This document shows, piece after piece, positions 11,816-23,214 of a stretch of DNA of 64,000 nucleotides. Numbering within the stretch: position 1 is the first letter of the stretch; the number at the start of each line of letters is the position of its first letter. The stretch comes from Metellina segmentata. Lineage: Eukaryota; Arthropoda; Arachnida; Araneae; Tetragnathidae. The notes under the pieces were generated by a model that saw only the letters and a program-made list of their open reading frames with translations, did not search any database and was not told the origin of the DNA. The stretch is taken from contig OX375873.1 in NCBI GenBank assembly GCA_947359465.1, positions 60,917,573-60,981,572 of the forward strand. The letters run 5' to 3'. A program made the position numbers and the translations under genes.

Positions 11816-11917
11816 GTACTTCATTTATTATGAACTTGATCATTAACCATTTAACAAAACAATTAAATTATTGAACGGAATTAATTTAAATTAATATTCA
11901 TAAATATATTACTACAG
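11816..11917 (+). other. 102-nt GT-AG intron inside the Helitron Rep gene
   Basis: The segment starts GTACTTCATTT and ends ATATTACTACAG. It is AT-rich and contains several in-frame stops. Removing exactly these 102 bases joins DPVS to GAETNKNVSS through one split Gly codon (phase 1), which reads as uninterrupted Helitron Rep sequence. An AT-rich interior and a pyrimidine/A-T acceptor fit a small arthropod spliceosomal intron. An alternative is a chance insertion, but exact frame restoration at GT-AG limits is hard to explain that way. Confidence 0.75.
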
Positions 11918-12573
11918 GAGCTGAAACAAACAAGAACGTTAGCTCGAAAGATTATTATGCGTACCGATTAATGATTCGGCGCGGCCTGGACAACGTCATT
12001 CTACGATGTCGTGAGCTTTGTCAACAATTCATGGTCGACATGTACGCAAAGATAGAGGGCGAACGACTACGATACTTACGATATAATCAACTCAAACTGC
12101 GTGCGGAAGAGTACATTCACTTACGAGACGCTATTAACAACAACGCCGACGTCGCCGAAATTGGTAACTCTGTCATTTTACCATCATCGTACGTAGGCAG
12201 TCCACGTCATATGCAAGAATATATACAGGATGCTATGGCTTACGTGCGCGAATATGGACGACCGTGTTTATTTATCACGTTCACATGTAATCCAAAATGG
12301 CCAGAGATTACATCTTTGCTATTGCCTGGCCAAAATGCAATACATCGTCATGACATTACAGCACGTGTATTCAGACAAAAGTTGAAGTCTCTAATAAGTA
12401 TCATTACTAAATTACATGTATTCGGTCCCACACGTTGCTGGCTGTATTCAGTTGAATGGCAAAAGCGAGGATTACCTCATGCGCACATTTTGGTTTGGTT
12501 AATCGACAAAATCCGTCCTGAAGAAATCGATAGTATCATTTCTGCGGAAATTCCAGATCCGTCTACTGACTAA
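11918..12573 (+). CDS. Helitron Rep, HUH endonuclease section
   Basis: Continues the Rep protein after the intron: YYAYRLMIRRGLDNVILRCR, FVVDMYAKIE-like MVDMYAKIEGERLRYLR, and the Rep motif FITFTCNPKWPEI. The HUH nuclease motif is in YSVEWQKRGLPHAHILVWL, where the HAH pair coordinates the metal for single-strand nicking. The section ends at a TAA (12571-12573) directly after PDPSTD. The following in-frame codons continue the conserved protein (LFDIVTANMIHGPCG), so the stop is a nonsense change, one substitution from a sense codon. The enzyme would therefore be truncated before its catalytic Tyr residues unless the stop is read through. Confidence 0.9.
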
Positions 12574-15279
12574 GTGCTGTTTGATATTGTTACAGCAAAC
12601 ATGATCCATGGTCCATGCGGTACTCTTCATCGTTCATCGCCTTGCATGGCAGATGGAAAATGTACTAAAAATTTCCCTAAAGATTTCACTAATGATACGA
12701 TAACAAATACCGACGGATATCCAATATATCGTCGAAGAAGTCCCGATAATGGCGGACAATCATTTATTAAAAATATCAGCAACACAGACATTGACATTGA
12801 CAATCGTTGGGTGGTGCCGTATTCGCCTCTGCTAAGCAAGACATACAATGCTCATATTAATGTTGAGTTTTGCAGTTCTGTGAAAAGCATCAAATATATT
12901 TGCAAGTATGTCCATAAAGGCAGTGATATGGCTGTGTTTAGAGTAGAAAATACTAATGTAAATGCTCCTCCAATGGATAAAAACGATGAAATTACGCTCT
13001 ACCAAATTGGTCGGTACATCAGCTCCAATGAAGCTGCTTGGCGTATCTTCGGTTTTCCAATTCATGAACGGGTTCCAGCAGTTGTTGAGTTAGCCGTCCA
13101 TCTTGAAAACGGTCAGCGTGTATTTTTCACGAACGAGACAGTGATTGATCGTGCTACAAATCCACCTAAAACTACACTCACTGCATTTTTTGAATTGTGT
13201 AATAGTACGGATGATTTTGGTGCCTTTGCAAGAACATTACTCTATTCACAAGTACCACACTATTTCACATGGGCTCAAACAAAAAAATGGATGCCCCGCA
13301 AGCAAGGCTCACCAGTTGATGCATGTCTCAATTTATTTAAATCGAACGCTTTGGGGCGATTATTTACAGTCAATCCAAGACACACTGAGTGCTTTTATCT
13401 TCGACTGTTGTTGGTTAATGTTACTGGCCCATTATCATTTCAAGATATACGTAAAGTGAATGGGCAACAGTATCCGACATATAAAGACGCATGCCTTGCA
13501 CTCGGCTTGCTGGAAGACGACAACCAGTGGGAGTGTATGCTTGCTGAAGCTGCATTGAACTGTACAGCAATACAAATTCGTCTACTATTCGCTATAGTGT
13601 TGACTACATGTTTCCCAGCTCGAGCACAGATATTGTGGGATAATCACAAAGATTCAATGACTGATGATATATTGCATCAACATCGTACACGATGCAACGA
13701 TCTAACGATAACATTCAGCGACGCTATGTACAATGAAGCATTGATTGCTATTGATGATCTTTGCATTGTCATTACCAACTTATCACTCACTCATTTCGGT
13801 GTGAATTCGCCAAATCGAACTGCATCTGATTTAATTAACACTGAAATGAATCGTGAACTGCAGTACAACACTGTAGAAATGGCAGCGATTGTTACTCGCA
13901 ATGTCCCACTAATGAATGACGAACAAAGAACCATTTATGACCGCATTTTGCTCGCAGTTTCAACAGGACAAGGTGGGTTCTTCTTTTTGGATGCACCGGG
14001 TGGAACTGGCAAAACATTCCTTATTTCACTAATTCTTGCTGAAATACGATCAAATAATGGCATCGCATTGGCCGTTGCATCATCGGGCATTGCGGCAACT
14101 TTATTGGATGGAGGCAGAACAGCTCATTCAGTATTTAAGCTGCCACTATATATTCAAAATAACCCTGACGCAGTGTGTAACATTAAAAAACAATCGTCCA
14201 TGGCCACCGTGCTGAAACAGTGTAAAATTATCATCTGGGATGAATGTACTATGGCACACAAACATTCAATTGAGGTGTTGAACAGGACATTGAAAGATAT
14301 TAAAAACAACGACAAACTATTTGGCGGCACTCTGTTGGTGCTTTCAGGTGATTTCAGACAAACACTTCCCGTCATTCCACGTTCAACATACGTTGATGAG
14401 ATCAACGCTTGCTTAAAATCATCTCCATTGTGGCGTAATGTTGAAAAAGTACAGCTGAAAGTAAATATGCGCGTTCAAATGCTTCAAGATCCATCCGCTG
14501 AAACATTCTCAAAACAACTCTTAGATATCGGTGATGGAAAAGTTGCTACAGATGAAACTGGATACGTAAAATTACCGACCGATTTCTGCACAATCGCTGA
14601 TTCGCAAGATACTCTCATTGAACAAATATTTCCCGATGTACACACACAGTACATAAATCATGAGTGGCTTGCAGAAAGAGCTATTTTAGCAGCAAAAAAT
14701 GCAGACGTTGACAATTTAAATTTGAAGATACAACAGTTGTTGCCAGGGAACTTGGTATCATACAAATCTATTGATACAGTTTGCGATGCCAGCGAAGCTG
14801 TCAATTTTCCCACAGAATTTTTGAACTCACTGGATTTGCCAGGCATGCCACCGCATAATTTACAATTGAAGGTTGGATCTCCAATTATCTTGCTTCGTAA
14901 TTTAAACCCGCCACGGTTGTGCAACGGTACGCGATTAGTCATTCGAAAATTGATGAAAAACGTTATCGAAGCCAGCATTTTAAATGGCAAGTTCAAAGGT
15001 GAAAATATCTTAATACCACGGATTCCTATCATACCTACAGATGTGCCAATTCAATTCAAACGAATTCAGTTTCCGATTAGATTGGCATTTGCAATGACAA
15101 TCAACAAATCCCAAGGCCAAACGATGTCTGTTTGTGGCTTAGATTTGAGTACACCATGTTTTTCACACGGGCAATTGTACGTAGCATGCTCTCGAGTCGG
15201 TAAACCATCCAGTTTGTTTGTGCTCGCTAAAGATGGGCTAACAAAAAATATTGTCCACGCTATAGCATTAAAAGATTGA
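12574..15279 (+). CDS. Helitron Rep Tyr motif plus Pif1-type helicase
   Basis: A 901-codon frame directly downstream of the TAA and in the same frame. The first ~140 residues finish the Rep domain: NMIHGPCG, CTKNFPKDF, and the two-Tyr motif KYICKYVHKGSD that forms the covalent DNA link. From about residue 440 comes a Pif1/RecD-like superfamily 1 helicase: Walker A DAPGGTGKTF, the IAATLLDGGRTAHS block, Walker B IIWDECTM, GDFRQTLPVI, VNMRVQ, and the C-terminal INKSQGQT and LYVACSRV motifs (residues ~840-880). The helicase half is intact to its stop at 15279. There is no good ATG at 12574; the frame is a continuation, not a separate gene. A polyadenylation signal follows at 15333. Confidence 0.92.
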   Translation: MLFDIVTANMIHGPCGTLHRSSPCMADGKCTKNFPKDFTNDTITNTDGYPIYRRRSPDNGGQSFIKNISNTDIDIDNRWVVPYSPLLSKTYNAHINVEFCSSVKSIKYICKYVHKGSDMAVFRVENTNVNAPPMDKNDEITLYQIGRYISSNEAAWRIFGFPIHERVPAVVELAVHLENGQRVFFTNETVIDRATNPPKTTLTAFFELCNSTDDFGAFARTLLYSQVPHYFTWAQTKKWMPRKQGSPVDACLNLFKSNALGRLFTVNPRHTECFYLRLLLVNVTGPLSFQDIRKVNGQQYPTYKDACLALGLLEDDNQWECMLAEAALNCTAIQIRLLFAIVLTTCFPARAQILWDNHKDSMTDDILHQHRTRCNDLTITFSDAMYNEALIAIDDLCIVITNLSLTHFGVNSPNRTASDLINTEMNRELQYNTVEMAAIVTRNVPLMNDEQRTIYDRILLAVSTGQGGFFFLDAPGGTGKTFLISLILAEIRSNNGIALAVASSGIAATLLDGGRTAHSVFKLPLYIQNNPDAVCNIKKQSSMATVLKQCKIIIWDECTMAHKHSIEVLNRTLKDIKNNDKLFGGTLLVLSGDFRQTLPVIPRSTYVDEINACLKSSPLWRNVEKVQLKVNMRVQMLQDPSAETFSKQLLDIGDGKVATDETGYVKLPTDFCTIADSQDTLIEQIFPDVHTQYINHEWLAERAILAAKNADVDNLNLKIQQLLPGNLVSYKSIDTVCDASEAVNFPTEFLNSLDLPGMPPHNLQLKVGSPIILLRNLNPPRLCNGTRLVIRKLMKNVIEASILNGKFKGENILIPRIPIIPTDVPIQFKRIQFPIRLAFAMTINKSQGQTMSVCGLDLSTPCFSHGQLYVACSRVGKPSSLFVLAKDGLTKNIVHAIALKD

Positions 15280-15332
15280 TGTTGTTTGTTAGTGTTACTG
15301 TCGTAATTAATATGTGATATGTAATTTTAAGA

Positions 15333-15338
15333 AATAAA
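15333..15338 (+). terminator. Polyadenylation signal of the Helitron gene
   Basis: AATAAA lies 54 bases after the helicase stop codon and inside the element, a sensible position for the transcript end. Confidence 0.5.
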
Positions 15339-15510
15339 CTATAATAACTTGAAAATAATATTGTTTGGCGTTTGTTATTTTTATATTCCCTTATCGTTCA
15401 TAGCGCTCCATGCCCATTTCACGCATATACCACATACTTACACACTTATAATAAGTAAGTTACTTTTTGTCTACACTAGAATTTATCTAGAAACTAGAAA
15501 TAATTTATAA

Positions 15511-15528
15511 GGCAAAACAACGTTTGCC
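15511..15528 (+). other. Helitron 3' terminal hairpin
   Basis: GGCAAA and TTTGCC pair around a six-base loop, eleven bases before the terminal TTAG|T. This subterminal hairpin is the Helitron termination signal. Confidence 0.85.
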
Positions 15529-15538
15529 GGGTCAGTTA

Positions 15539-15539
<1 letters not shown>

Positions 15540-15585
<46 letters not shown>
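15540..15585. repeat. (TA)n microsatellite, left of DD41D element
   Basis: A pure TA run joins the Helitron 3' end to the left terminal repeat of the DD41D transposon. It is probably the left part of one tract split by that insertion. Confidence 0.95.
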
Positions 15586-15588
<3 letters not shown>

Positions 15589-15707
15589 GGTGGTCCCGAA
15601 TTCATGGTACAAACTTTAATGGTAGGTACAGGACATTGTAACAATGATTTATTGTATAGGAATGTATAGTCGCAAGTGACGCGGTGAGGCGAAAACAGGG
15701 GAAATAA
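15586..15707 (+). repeat. Left terminal inverted repeat, 122 bp
   Basis: Starts CAGGGTGGTCCCGAATTCAT and matches the reverse complement of 16967-17088 with one A/T mismatch (15692). Confidence 0.93.
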
Positions 15708-15762
15708 CGGCCGAAAGGAAAAACAAAGATTTTATTGAAAGCGTTGTTGACAAGTGTCATGT

Positions 15763-16839
15763 TTACAGTAATTGTTCAAAATTGCGTCCACCAGTATCGA
15801 TACATGCTTGACAGCGTCGGTGGAGCGATTGGCGTACACGTTCAAAGATGCCTGGTATTTCACGCACACCTGCAGCAGCTACAGATAAGCGAGCGACGAG
15901 ATCCTCATCTGAGTCAACTGGAGTCTCATAAACAAGATGCTTTAGATGTCCCCATAAAAAGTAATCGAGGCTCGATATATCGGGAGATCGGGGTGGCCAA
16001 GGGACTGGTCCACCACGCCCAATCCATCGAGTACCAAACGTGGGATTCAGGTAATTCCGTACATCAATGCTGAAGTGTGCTGGCGCCCCATCGTGCTGAA
16101 ACCACATGCGGTTACGAATGGCGATCGGAACATCATGCAGCAGTTGTGGTAACACTTCTTTCAGAAAAATAAGATAGCTTCCGCCAGTGAGCCGCGTGGG
16201 TAGTAAGTATGGGCCAATCAAAAAGTCGTTCACAATACCAGCCCACACATTAATACTGAAACGTTGTTGAAACGCATGTCGACGCGTTGCATGTGGATTA
16301 TCGGTTGCCCACACATGGGAATTGTGCGCATTAAAGACACCCTCGCGTGAAAATGTCGCTTCATCTGTAAATAGCACATAATCTACGAAATCCGGCTGCA
16401 ACGCACATTGCTGCATCACCCACAGGCAGAAGTTCACGCGGCGAGGATAATCTGCCGGATTCAATGCTTGTACTTTCTGAAAATGGAAGGGGTGTAAGCG
16501 ATTTTCGTTTAACACTCTGCATACAGTCTGATGACTCACACCTACGTCACGCGCAACAATTCTTGTGCTTGACTCGGGTCTATCAGCCACAATGTTCAAG
16601 ATGCTTTCTTCCAGCCTTGGAGTGCGTACAGCTCTTACTCGACCAGCGCCATGTCTGTTGACGTCGAACGCACCTGTTTCACAAAGTTGACGATGTAACC
16701 GTTGAAAAATTCTATGATCCGGCATTCGTCGATCAGGATACTCCGCGCGATACATTCGTAACGCAGCTCTGCCGTTACCATTTGCACGGCCGTACATGTA
16801 ATGCATGTCTGCTTTTTCTGCATACGTAAAGTCACCCAT
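15763..16839 (-). CDS. DD41D transposase, 358 aa, intact
   Basis: Cut-and-paste transposase expected to bind the terminal repeats and integrate at TA. Residues 1-60 form a helix-turn-helix domain of the DUF4817 type ([20 protein letters not shown], then [12 protein letters not shown]). Residues 75-125 form a second helix-turn-helix ([20 protein letters not shown]). The catalytic domain has D159 in [12 protein letters not shown]250 in [11 protein letters not shown] and D292 in [14 protein letters not shown], which is 41 residues between the second and third Asp. The C-terminus ends [14 protein letters not shown]. Length is normal for the family. ATG at 16839 is 127 bases from the inner edge of the right terminal repeat, and the gene ends 55 bases from the left one. 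No stop or frameshift is present. Its closest relative here is the pseudogene at 8947-10003. Confidence 0.95.
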   Translation of the reverse strand: MGDFTYAEKADMHYMYGRANGNGRAALRMYRAEYPDRRMPDHRIFQRLHRQLCETGAFDVNRHGAGRVRAVRTPRLEESILNIVADRPESSTRIVARDVGVSHQTVCRVLNENRLHPFHFQKVQALNPADYPRRVNFCLWVMQQCALQPDFVDYVLFTDEATFSREGVFNAHNSHVWATDNPHATRRHAFQQRFSINVWAGIVNDFLIGPYLLPTRLTGGSYLIFLKEVLPQLLHDVPIAIRNRMWFQHDGAPAHFSIDVRNYLNPTFGTRWIGRGGPVPWPPRSPDISSLDYFLWGHLKHLVYETPVDSDEDLVARLSVAAAGVREIPGIFERVRQSLHRRCQACIDTGGRNFEQLL

Positions 16840-16966
16840 CGTCTACGGCAGCACAATTGTGAATGGCGCTTTTCCCTACTGCGATGCATCATGTTCAACA
16901 GCAGCTAGACATCTACTGCCCTCTACCGGCAATGATACCAACCGATCACTCCATTTCTCTTTCCTT

Positions 16967-17211
<245 letters not shown>

Positions 17212-17261
17212 TCAGATTGAATAAGCTAACTCTAGATTGAAGAAAAATTATCATAATACAT

Positions 17262-17775
17262 AATCACACTCGAATTTCGTAAAATATAATATTTTAATAC
17301 TTTTATGAACTTCTTTATAATTTGTACAGCTTTCTTTGGACACAAATCCCACATATGCATATCCACCCACGGAATACATTTCACATTCCTTGCTGTATGA
17401 CAAAGCTAAAAAATGACGAAAGGTGAAACTAAGGTTACAAAAACAACGGTTTGAGGGAGGTTTGGAATTCCTTTTCTTTAGTTCTTTTCGTGCTCAACAC
17501 AATCATAAACATGACGAATCTACAGCGAGTTCTCTCACACTCATGGTTAACGAAACAATATTTTTTACTTGGGCACTCTTGCATCAGGCATGCGAAAGTA
17601 TCAAATTTCACCATCTTTAAGGGAAGGATGACAAACTAATTTGATAATATATCAATTCCTAAGTTTTTTAAGCGAATATAAATTTTTCTTGTTAATAACA
17701 TTTTGTTGCATGTTTAGTTATAAATGAACTTGTTTTAAAATTGAATGTCTTCAGTACAGACCTACAAAGGTAAAC

Positions 17776-17811
<36 letters not shown>

Positions 17812-18785
17812 TAGTATTTAAAAATCTGCAAAATTACGCTTGAAATTTGCATTATTCTGACTTACCTGCCACATTAAATCGAATACTTTGTGGTGGTGTT
17901 TTGTCTGACGAAATAAAATACAAATTATTAAAATAGTAAATATTTAAAACAGAAAGAAAGCCCTGAAAGAAAACAAGTTGTTGAGGAAAAAGTTGTTTTA
18001 AATATATTAATTCGTGATTCTTTTTTATCTCTTAATCTCGCACAGTTACCACATCTTACATCTAAAAAGCGAACAACATTTAGAACTGCGAAATTAATTC
18101 AGAGTAAAAGAAACAGAAAATATCACTGCATATATATATTGATCCACCAACACGACTTTCCGTTTTGTTCCCGGTCGTTGAAAAATATCATCTGTGTCAA
18201 ATATTCGGAAATCATTTATACTTGTTAAGAACAAAAATAAGACTCGAAATAATTGTATCAGATTGCAGTAATGGTAAAACAATCCAAGCAATCGCAATAC
18301 TCAATATAAATTTCAGATTTTCCCAAATTAACAAGTTATGGTTGATTTTTTATAGTATTCTAATTCAGATGTTTTAGCATGAAATTTACCTAAATACTTA
18401 AACAAAGAAGGGTTTGATATTGCATTCACTAAGCTAAAATATGATGTATAAAGTAAAGAACATTGTATGCAAATATTATAGAATCAAATTTATGTGATAC
18501 ACAGACAGAACGTCAGGCATAGAACGAGAAGACGGACAGACAGACTAACGCGACCAAGTCCAGTCACTAAATGGATGTAAGTAGTCACAGTATACAATGT
18601 TTCATGAAAATATGTTAAACCGTTTGGACGTAGCATGGGCATACACATACAGACAGATGGGCAGACACATAATGCGCAAGATACGGATTTTGCATTAGAA
18701 GGACCCAAAACGGATAGAAAACGAAATGCGTCAAAAATATTCGATGCACAAACACCCAAATACTCCATTCTTATTTATTCAGATT
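17262..18785 (+). repeat. Anonymous interspersed repeat R1, longer copy
   Basis: Segments at 17262-17600 and 18458-18785 match 25015-25330 and 25290-25589 plus 26118-26146 in the same order. Shared phrases include CTTTATAATTTGTACA, ACACAAATCC, GTTAAACCGTTTGGA and CATACAGACAGATGG. The second copy lacks about 870 bp present here, including a (TA)n run at 17780-17808. No protein frame or clear termini were seen, so the class is unknown. Confidence 0.7.
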
Positions 18786-21161
18786 AGTTAAACCCGTGGA
18801 AAATGTTAGTTTTTTTATGAGTACGATGTTTTGTTTTTTATTAAATGTAACATTTATTTGACATTAGCGAAAATTATTTCAAAATTAGATAAAGAGGAGC
18901 ACGTTAGTAAATTAAAAAATATTTTTAAAGAACAAAATACAAATAAAAATCAAACATTTTTATTGATCAAATTGTTTTCCTTTCGCAACACAGGTCTGCA
19001 ATGAAAAAGTTGTTTTTGTGTCTTTTTGTTTAGGTAGTTTTAGTGTAATTTTGAATGTATAATCCGAAAATGTGTAAGCCATTTTTTTCAAAACTTCTGG
19101 ATATTTCACCACAGCAAAAATAATTCTTTGAAATTATACGCTCTTAAGGTCTTTCAAAAAATATATTATTATACATAGATTATGAAAATAATATTTGACT
19201 GTTTGTATATATAATATTAAATTATGCTATCAAGACAATGCATATAATTTTATAAATAAGGCTATGCATGTATTTATTAGTGGTATCAAAGTGCAACTAT
19301 GAGTCACAGCAGCAAGTGCCTACCTGTCGCTAGGTAGCAAACATGTCAGAATAGGATTTGCCTAATTTGGACAGAAACACCTAATTTAATGTGGAACTCG
19401 GTGATCAGGAAAAACTGGTGTCGATATATAAAGTCTGCTCTGTTTGTGCTGAACTCTTGCTTTTCGAACTAAAAAAATTTTGAACGAACCAAAGAAACAC
19501 AGGGATGAATGGTTTATATTATCAATCCAGAATTGCAATGTATCATTCAAAAATGTCGTTTACATTTGAAGCACGAACACATATAGAAGTAATAAATAAA
19601 AAGTCACAAATGCTTTAAAATGACCGAAAAGGTTTTAAAAAAGTACAATATTATATAAACATTTGAAAATTGAGAACTACTCTAGCAAAGGTACCTAAAT
19701 GAGATAAAACTTTTAGGAACCATATTAAAAATTGAGTAAATAGTATATACCAAGCAATGTTTTATAGTCTTATATATGACAATTTAGCTTTGTCAAATAC
19801 AGCCCTTGCACTATTAAACCCCAAAACATCTAAGAAAATAACCAACATGACAATTTTCTACTAATGTATATATTAATCTACTAATGTATATATTAACTAA
19901 TCCAAAATAATGAATATAAATACTAAAAATTCAATTAATTACTTACGTATAGAACCACAGCCAAACTTTTGAAAACACTAGAAATTTCTATAATGTGTTA
20001 TGGAATGTACCACATTAGAAAAGTATAGAATGTTACGGAATATACCATATTAAAAAAGTAGAGAATATGCTTGAAAGAGTTCCCAAAGATCCAAGTTCAT
20101 ACAATAGAATTTTAAAATATAGTGGGACAGTTTGGAAATTCTGAAAGGGGTGCCTTTGCTCTGAACTGAATTTTTACTGTAGGGAAGACAGTAATTCTCC
20201 AATGAAGCTAGTAATTATTTAGTAATCTCAAGCATTTACACATGGTACTTCACCAAGTCACGAATTCAACATCCGAAAAATGTGAACTTCCATAGTCGAA
20301 ATCAAAAATAATTGTTTAAAGACATGACTTTCAATATGGCACATAGTAATTCTTTAATTGATAAATACATCTGAACAAACAAGTAAAGAGTATGGTCGCT
20401 GAATTTTACGTAAAAAATAAATCCAGCAACGATGACTGGGGGTCTGTACAGTATTTATGATTATAATTAATTAGTAAAAAGCAATATATCAATTTTCTAT
20501 ATTTCAAACCCTTCTGTCAAAACTAAATTACATTTTTTAATGTTTTCCATTTGGTTCAGCCAGTTGAAAAAAACATGCTAAAACTTGCTAATTAGCACCT
20601 ACTACATACTAACTAACACCAACACACCCTCGCAGTAATTTGTTAATAAGTAATTGTTCGCTATATGAACCCTCGATTACAGTTTTTTATTCACTATGCA
20701 CCCCCAAAATTATCATTCACAACGCCAAGCTTTGTTAATGGGTCGAAAGGACAGAACTAAGAAAATGCTTTCATTATCTTGGTATGTGCTTACCATGCGT
20801 TTGTGCGAGAAGAAAATATTACTGCTTTGCATCTTTTCTCTTTTTTGAATAGTAATCTGGTTGCTGGGGACCACATGAATGGAAGTATTGACTTTTAATC
20901 GTTGTATTCTAAAGATGGTGTAATTGAAAGCACATATCGCTGAAAAATACTTGTTACAAAGAGCCAATTGTGCTTAAAATTACAAACTTTTTTCGATGAA
21001 AATTTTAAAAACTTGTAAACAAATATTTCTGATTCATCACCCCTTTAAACATTATATTTAGTGATATAGAATTTTTTTCATCATTCATTTTCATTATCTT
21101 CACTTAATTCATTATCTTTGTCGAGAGATAGCTTGGTGATCCGAGTCGGTTCCTTATTCAT
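18786..21161. other. AT-rich intergenic DNA with small repeats
   Basis: No gene. Contains a 22-bp doublet (CTACTAATGTATATATTAA) at about 19859-19900, a 37-bp imperfect doublet around 19986-20062 (GAATGTACCACATTAGAAAA and a variant) and a probable SINE-B tail near 19788-19850. Confidence 0.5.
19788..19850 (+). repeat. Probable SINE-B tail fragment
   Basis: GTCAAATACAGCCCTTGCAC followed by TTAAACCCCAAAA and AACCAAC resembles the SINE-B tail consensus seen at 59052-59192 (minus), 54735-54893 and 47100-47222. Confidence 0.4.
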
Positions 21162-21204
21162 TTGGAATATGACCCTTACGCCAAAAGACCCGAAACAACC
21201 AACC
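21162..21204 (+). repeat. SINE-B tail fragment
   Basis: GGAATATGACCCTTACGCCA, AAGACCCGAAACAACCAACC: the 3' tail of the SINE-B family found at several other places in the window. Confidence 0.65.
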
Positions 21205-21503
21205 TAATTCATTTCGAAATGAAGACTATTTACTTTTTGGATGATATGAATAGCAGTACGATTGCATTAAATAGTTACAGACATGCTTTCGAGTTGCATA
21301 CACATGGACGAACGCTCGTTAAAAAATTTGGACATTTATAGAAAAACTGAAGGTAATATAGAATTACAAAGAACATCGATCAACTCATTCTTATGCCACT
21401 TCTCCAATTCTTAATTCCAAATTAATTAATTTTTATTGCTTTCCATAGCATAGTTACTGTTTAAACTTGCATAATTAAAATGCATTCAATATTATTACTG
21501 TAA

Positions 21504-21928
21504 TATTACAGTTTGCACTTAATATAAAGACATAACAACATTTACAAATACGTTGCACGCGCCTGCAATAAAAATTTAATTAACTAATATTACAGTTTGC
21601 ACTTAACATACATACATAACAACGTATACAGATACGTTGCACACCTGCAATAAAAATTTAATTAATTAATAATACAGTTTCCACTTAATATAAAGACATA
21701 ACAACGTTTAAAAATACGTTGCATGCCTGCAATAAAAAATAAAAATTTAATTAACTAATATTACAGTTTGCACTTAACATAAAGACATAACAACGTTTAC
21801 AAATACGCTGCACGCCAGCAATAAAAATTTAATTAACTAATATTACAATTTGCACTTAATATAAAGACATACCAACGTGTGTGTGTATTTACAAATACGT
21901 TGCACGCTTGCAATAAAAATTGAATTAA
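21504..21928. repeat. Minisatellite, five units of ~82-90 bp
   Basis: Five head-to-tail units begin TATTACAGTTTGCACTTAA or a close variant, contain AAGACATAACAACGT and AATACGTTGCACGC, and end with GCAATAAAAATTTAATTAA. Units differ by substitutions and small insertions (a TAAAAA duplication in unit 3, a GT run in unit 5). Confidence 0.93.
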
Positions 21929-23207
21929 TGCATCGCTTACATGCGCTCACTATCTTTTAATTCATTCACATACCTGCCTAAGCTCTAACGTGCCAATTAG
22001 CTTTTAAAGAGTTCAAAGCATGTTGTTAAAAGGAACCTATTTTGTTTGCCAACTATTGTCTAAGGAATCGGTCTCTTGGTGCTGAAGTCATCCGTATACA
22101 GTTCACTGAAGAAGTCAATTTCTAAGTTTAAAAAGTTACAAATTATTTCTCTTAAGATGATCCAGTTTGCGATGGAAAATAGAAGAAATTATGCTTCATG
22201 TTATAGTTATGCTGGATTATTACATGGATTATGTGTTTTTTATTTCATGACAATCCCGTCATTTAATCCAAGTACTACGCCCATGCGAACAGATGTAGGG
22301 CACTGAACTTGATATCGCAAGCAATTAAATCTATTCAAATAATTTGTATTTTCTATCGGATTCGTTTCTAGAAAAATATAAACTCATGATCTTTCAAACA
22401 TTACTTTGAAAAATAGTGGTAAAATGTTTCATTTGTAATTTGAGTTTCCTACAGTGCTAAAGTGCTTCATCGAGTGATTTATCTTGATTACCAAAAAAAA
22501 AAGTATCTCAAACTGAAAACGTGAAGAGAATGTAAAGAGGAAGCGAAATGTCAAACTCGCTTTTAAGTTTCCTTTCTCTTTCTATACCAGTCTCTTTCAC
22601 CTTCATTCTCTTTCCTTTCTTCTTCCCGAAGGTGAAGATGCCTGTTTACCTAACAAAGCGAATCAATAAACAAGTAAACACACGTACAAATTAATATTCA
22701 CGATTGCTAATTCATACGAATTAGAAGACCGTTAGTTCGTGCAAGGTATCGAAATTTTAACTGTTCTCCCAATAAGTGTTTTCATAAAATTGAGGCATTT
22801 CAAGAATTCAAGATGGAAAAAAGTAATTATATTAAAAAAAATTTTATTATGCCGAGAGCATCATGTATCAAGAAATTGACTTTTGTGAAAAGTACCCACT
22901 CAATGCCTGCATTTGTGCAGTTGATATTAACCGTTAAAACATCGAAATTAATAAATTGTTTAGTTTTAAATTTATGAGCTGATATCTAGAAGAAAGGGAG
23001 TACAACATAACTGAAAAGGCGCAAACGTGGGAAAAATTATGCGAGGACAGTAACATTTCAGTTGTTTGATACATAAACTATGTACTGAAGGAATAGAAAC
23101 ACCCCGAAGACAGTGTTCGATCGGAATATAACTTAGATGCACATGATAGACAAATAAATTATAATAATATAAAATACAGAGGACACTATCTGTAGAATTA
23201 CATAAGA
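21929..23207. other. Intergenic DNA
   Basis: No gene or element recognised. A short pyrimidine-rich patch (TTTCTCTTTC type) lies at 22570-22630. Confidence 0.5.
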
Positions 23208-23214
23208 AAGGTCA

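Larger units (their letters stand above)
10074..15539 (+). mobile_element. Autonomous-type Helitron, nearly complete
   Basis: The left end begins TCCCTATATATATATTT, followed at 10132-10250 by the 5' block typical of arthropod Helitrons (ACTCCTCCGAAACGGCTT, GCGTATTCAGTAGGTCT, CCCCTAAGTGATAAGGG). The right end is a GGCAAA...TTTGCC hairpin at 15511-15528, then GGGTCAGTTAG|T. The final four bases are TTAG instead of the usual CTAG. Between them lies a rolling-circle Rep plus helicase gene. Total length is about 5.5 kb, as expected for an autonomous copy. Known: Helitrons transpose via HUH single-strand nicking and insert at AT. Breaks: a 102-nt intron-like insertion and one premature TAA. Exact left boundary is uncertain by a few bases. 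Confidence 0.9.

Noticed and set aside
12574..15279. Independent helicase gene starting at GTG
   Set aside because: The frame continues directly from the upstream Rep frame across one TAA; the start is only the codon after the stop.
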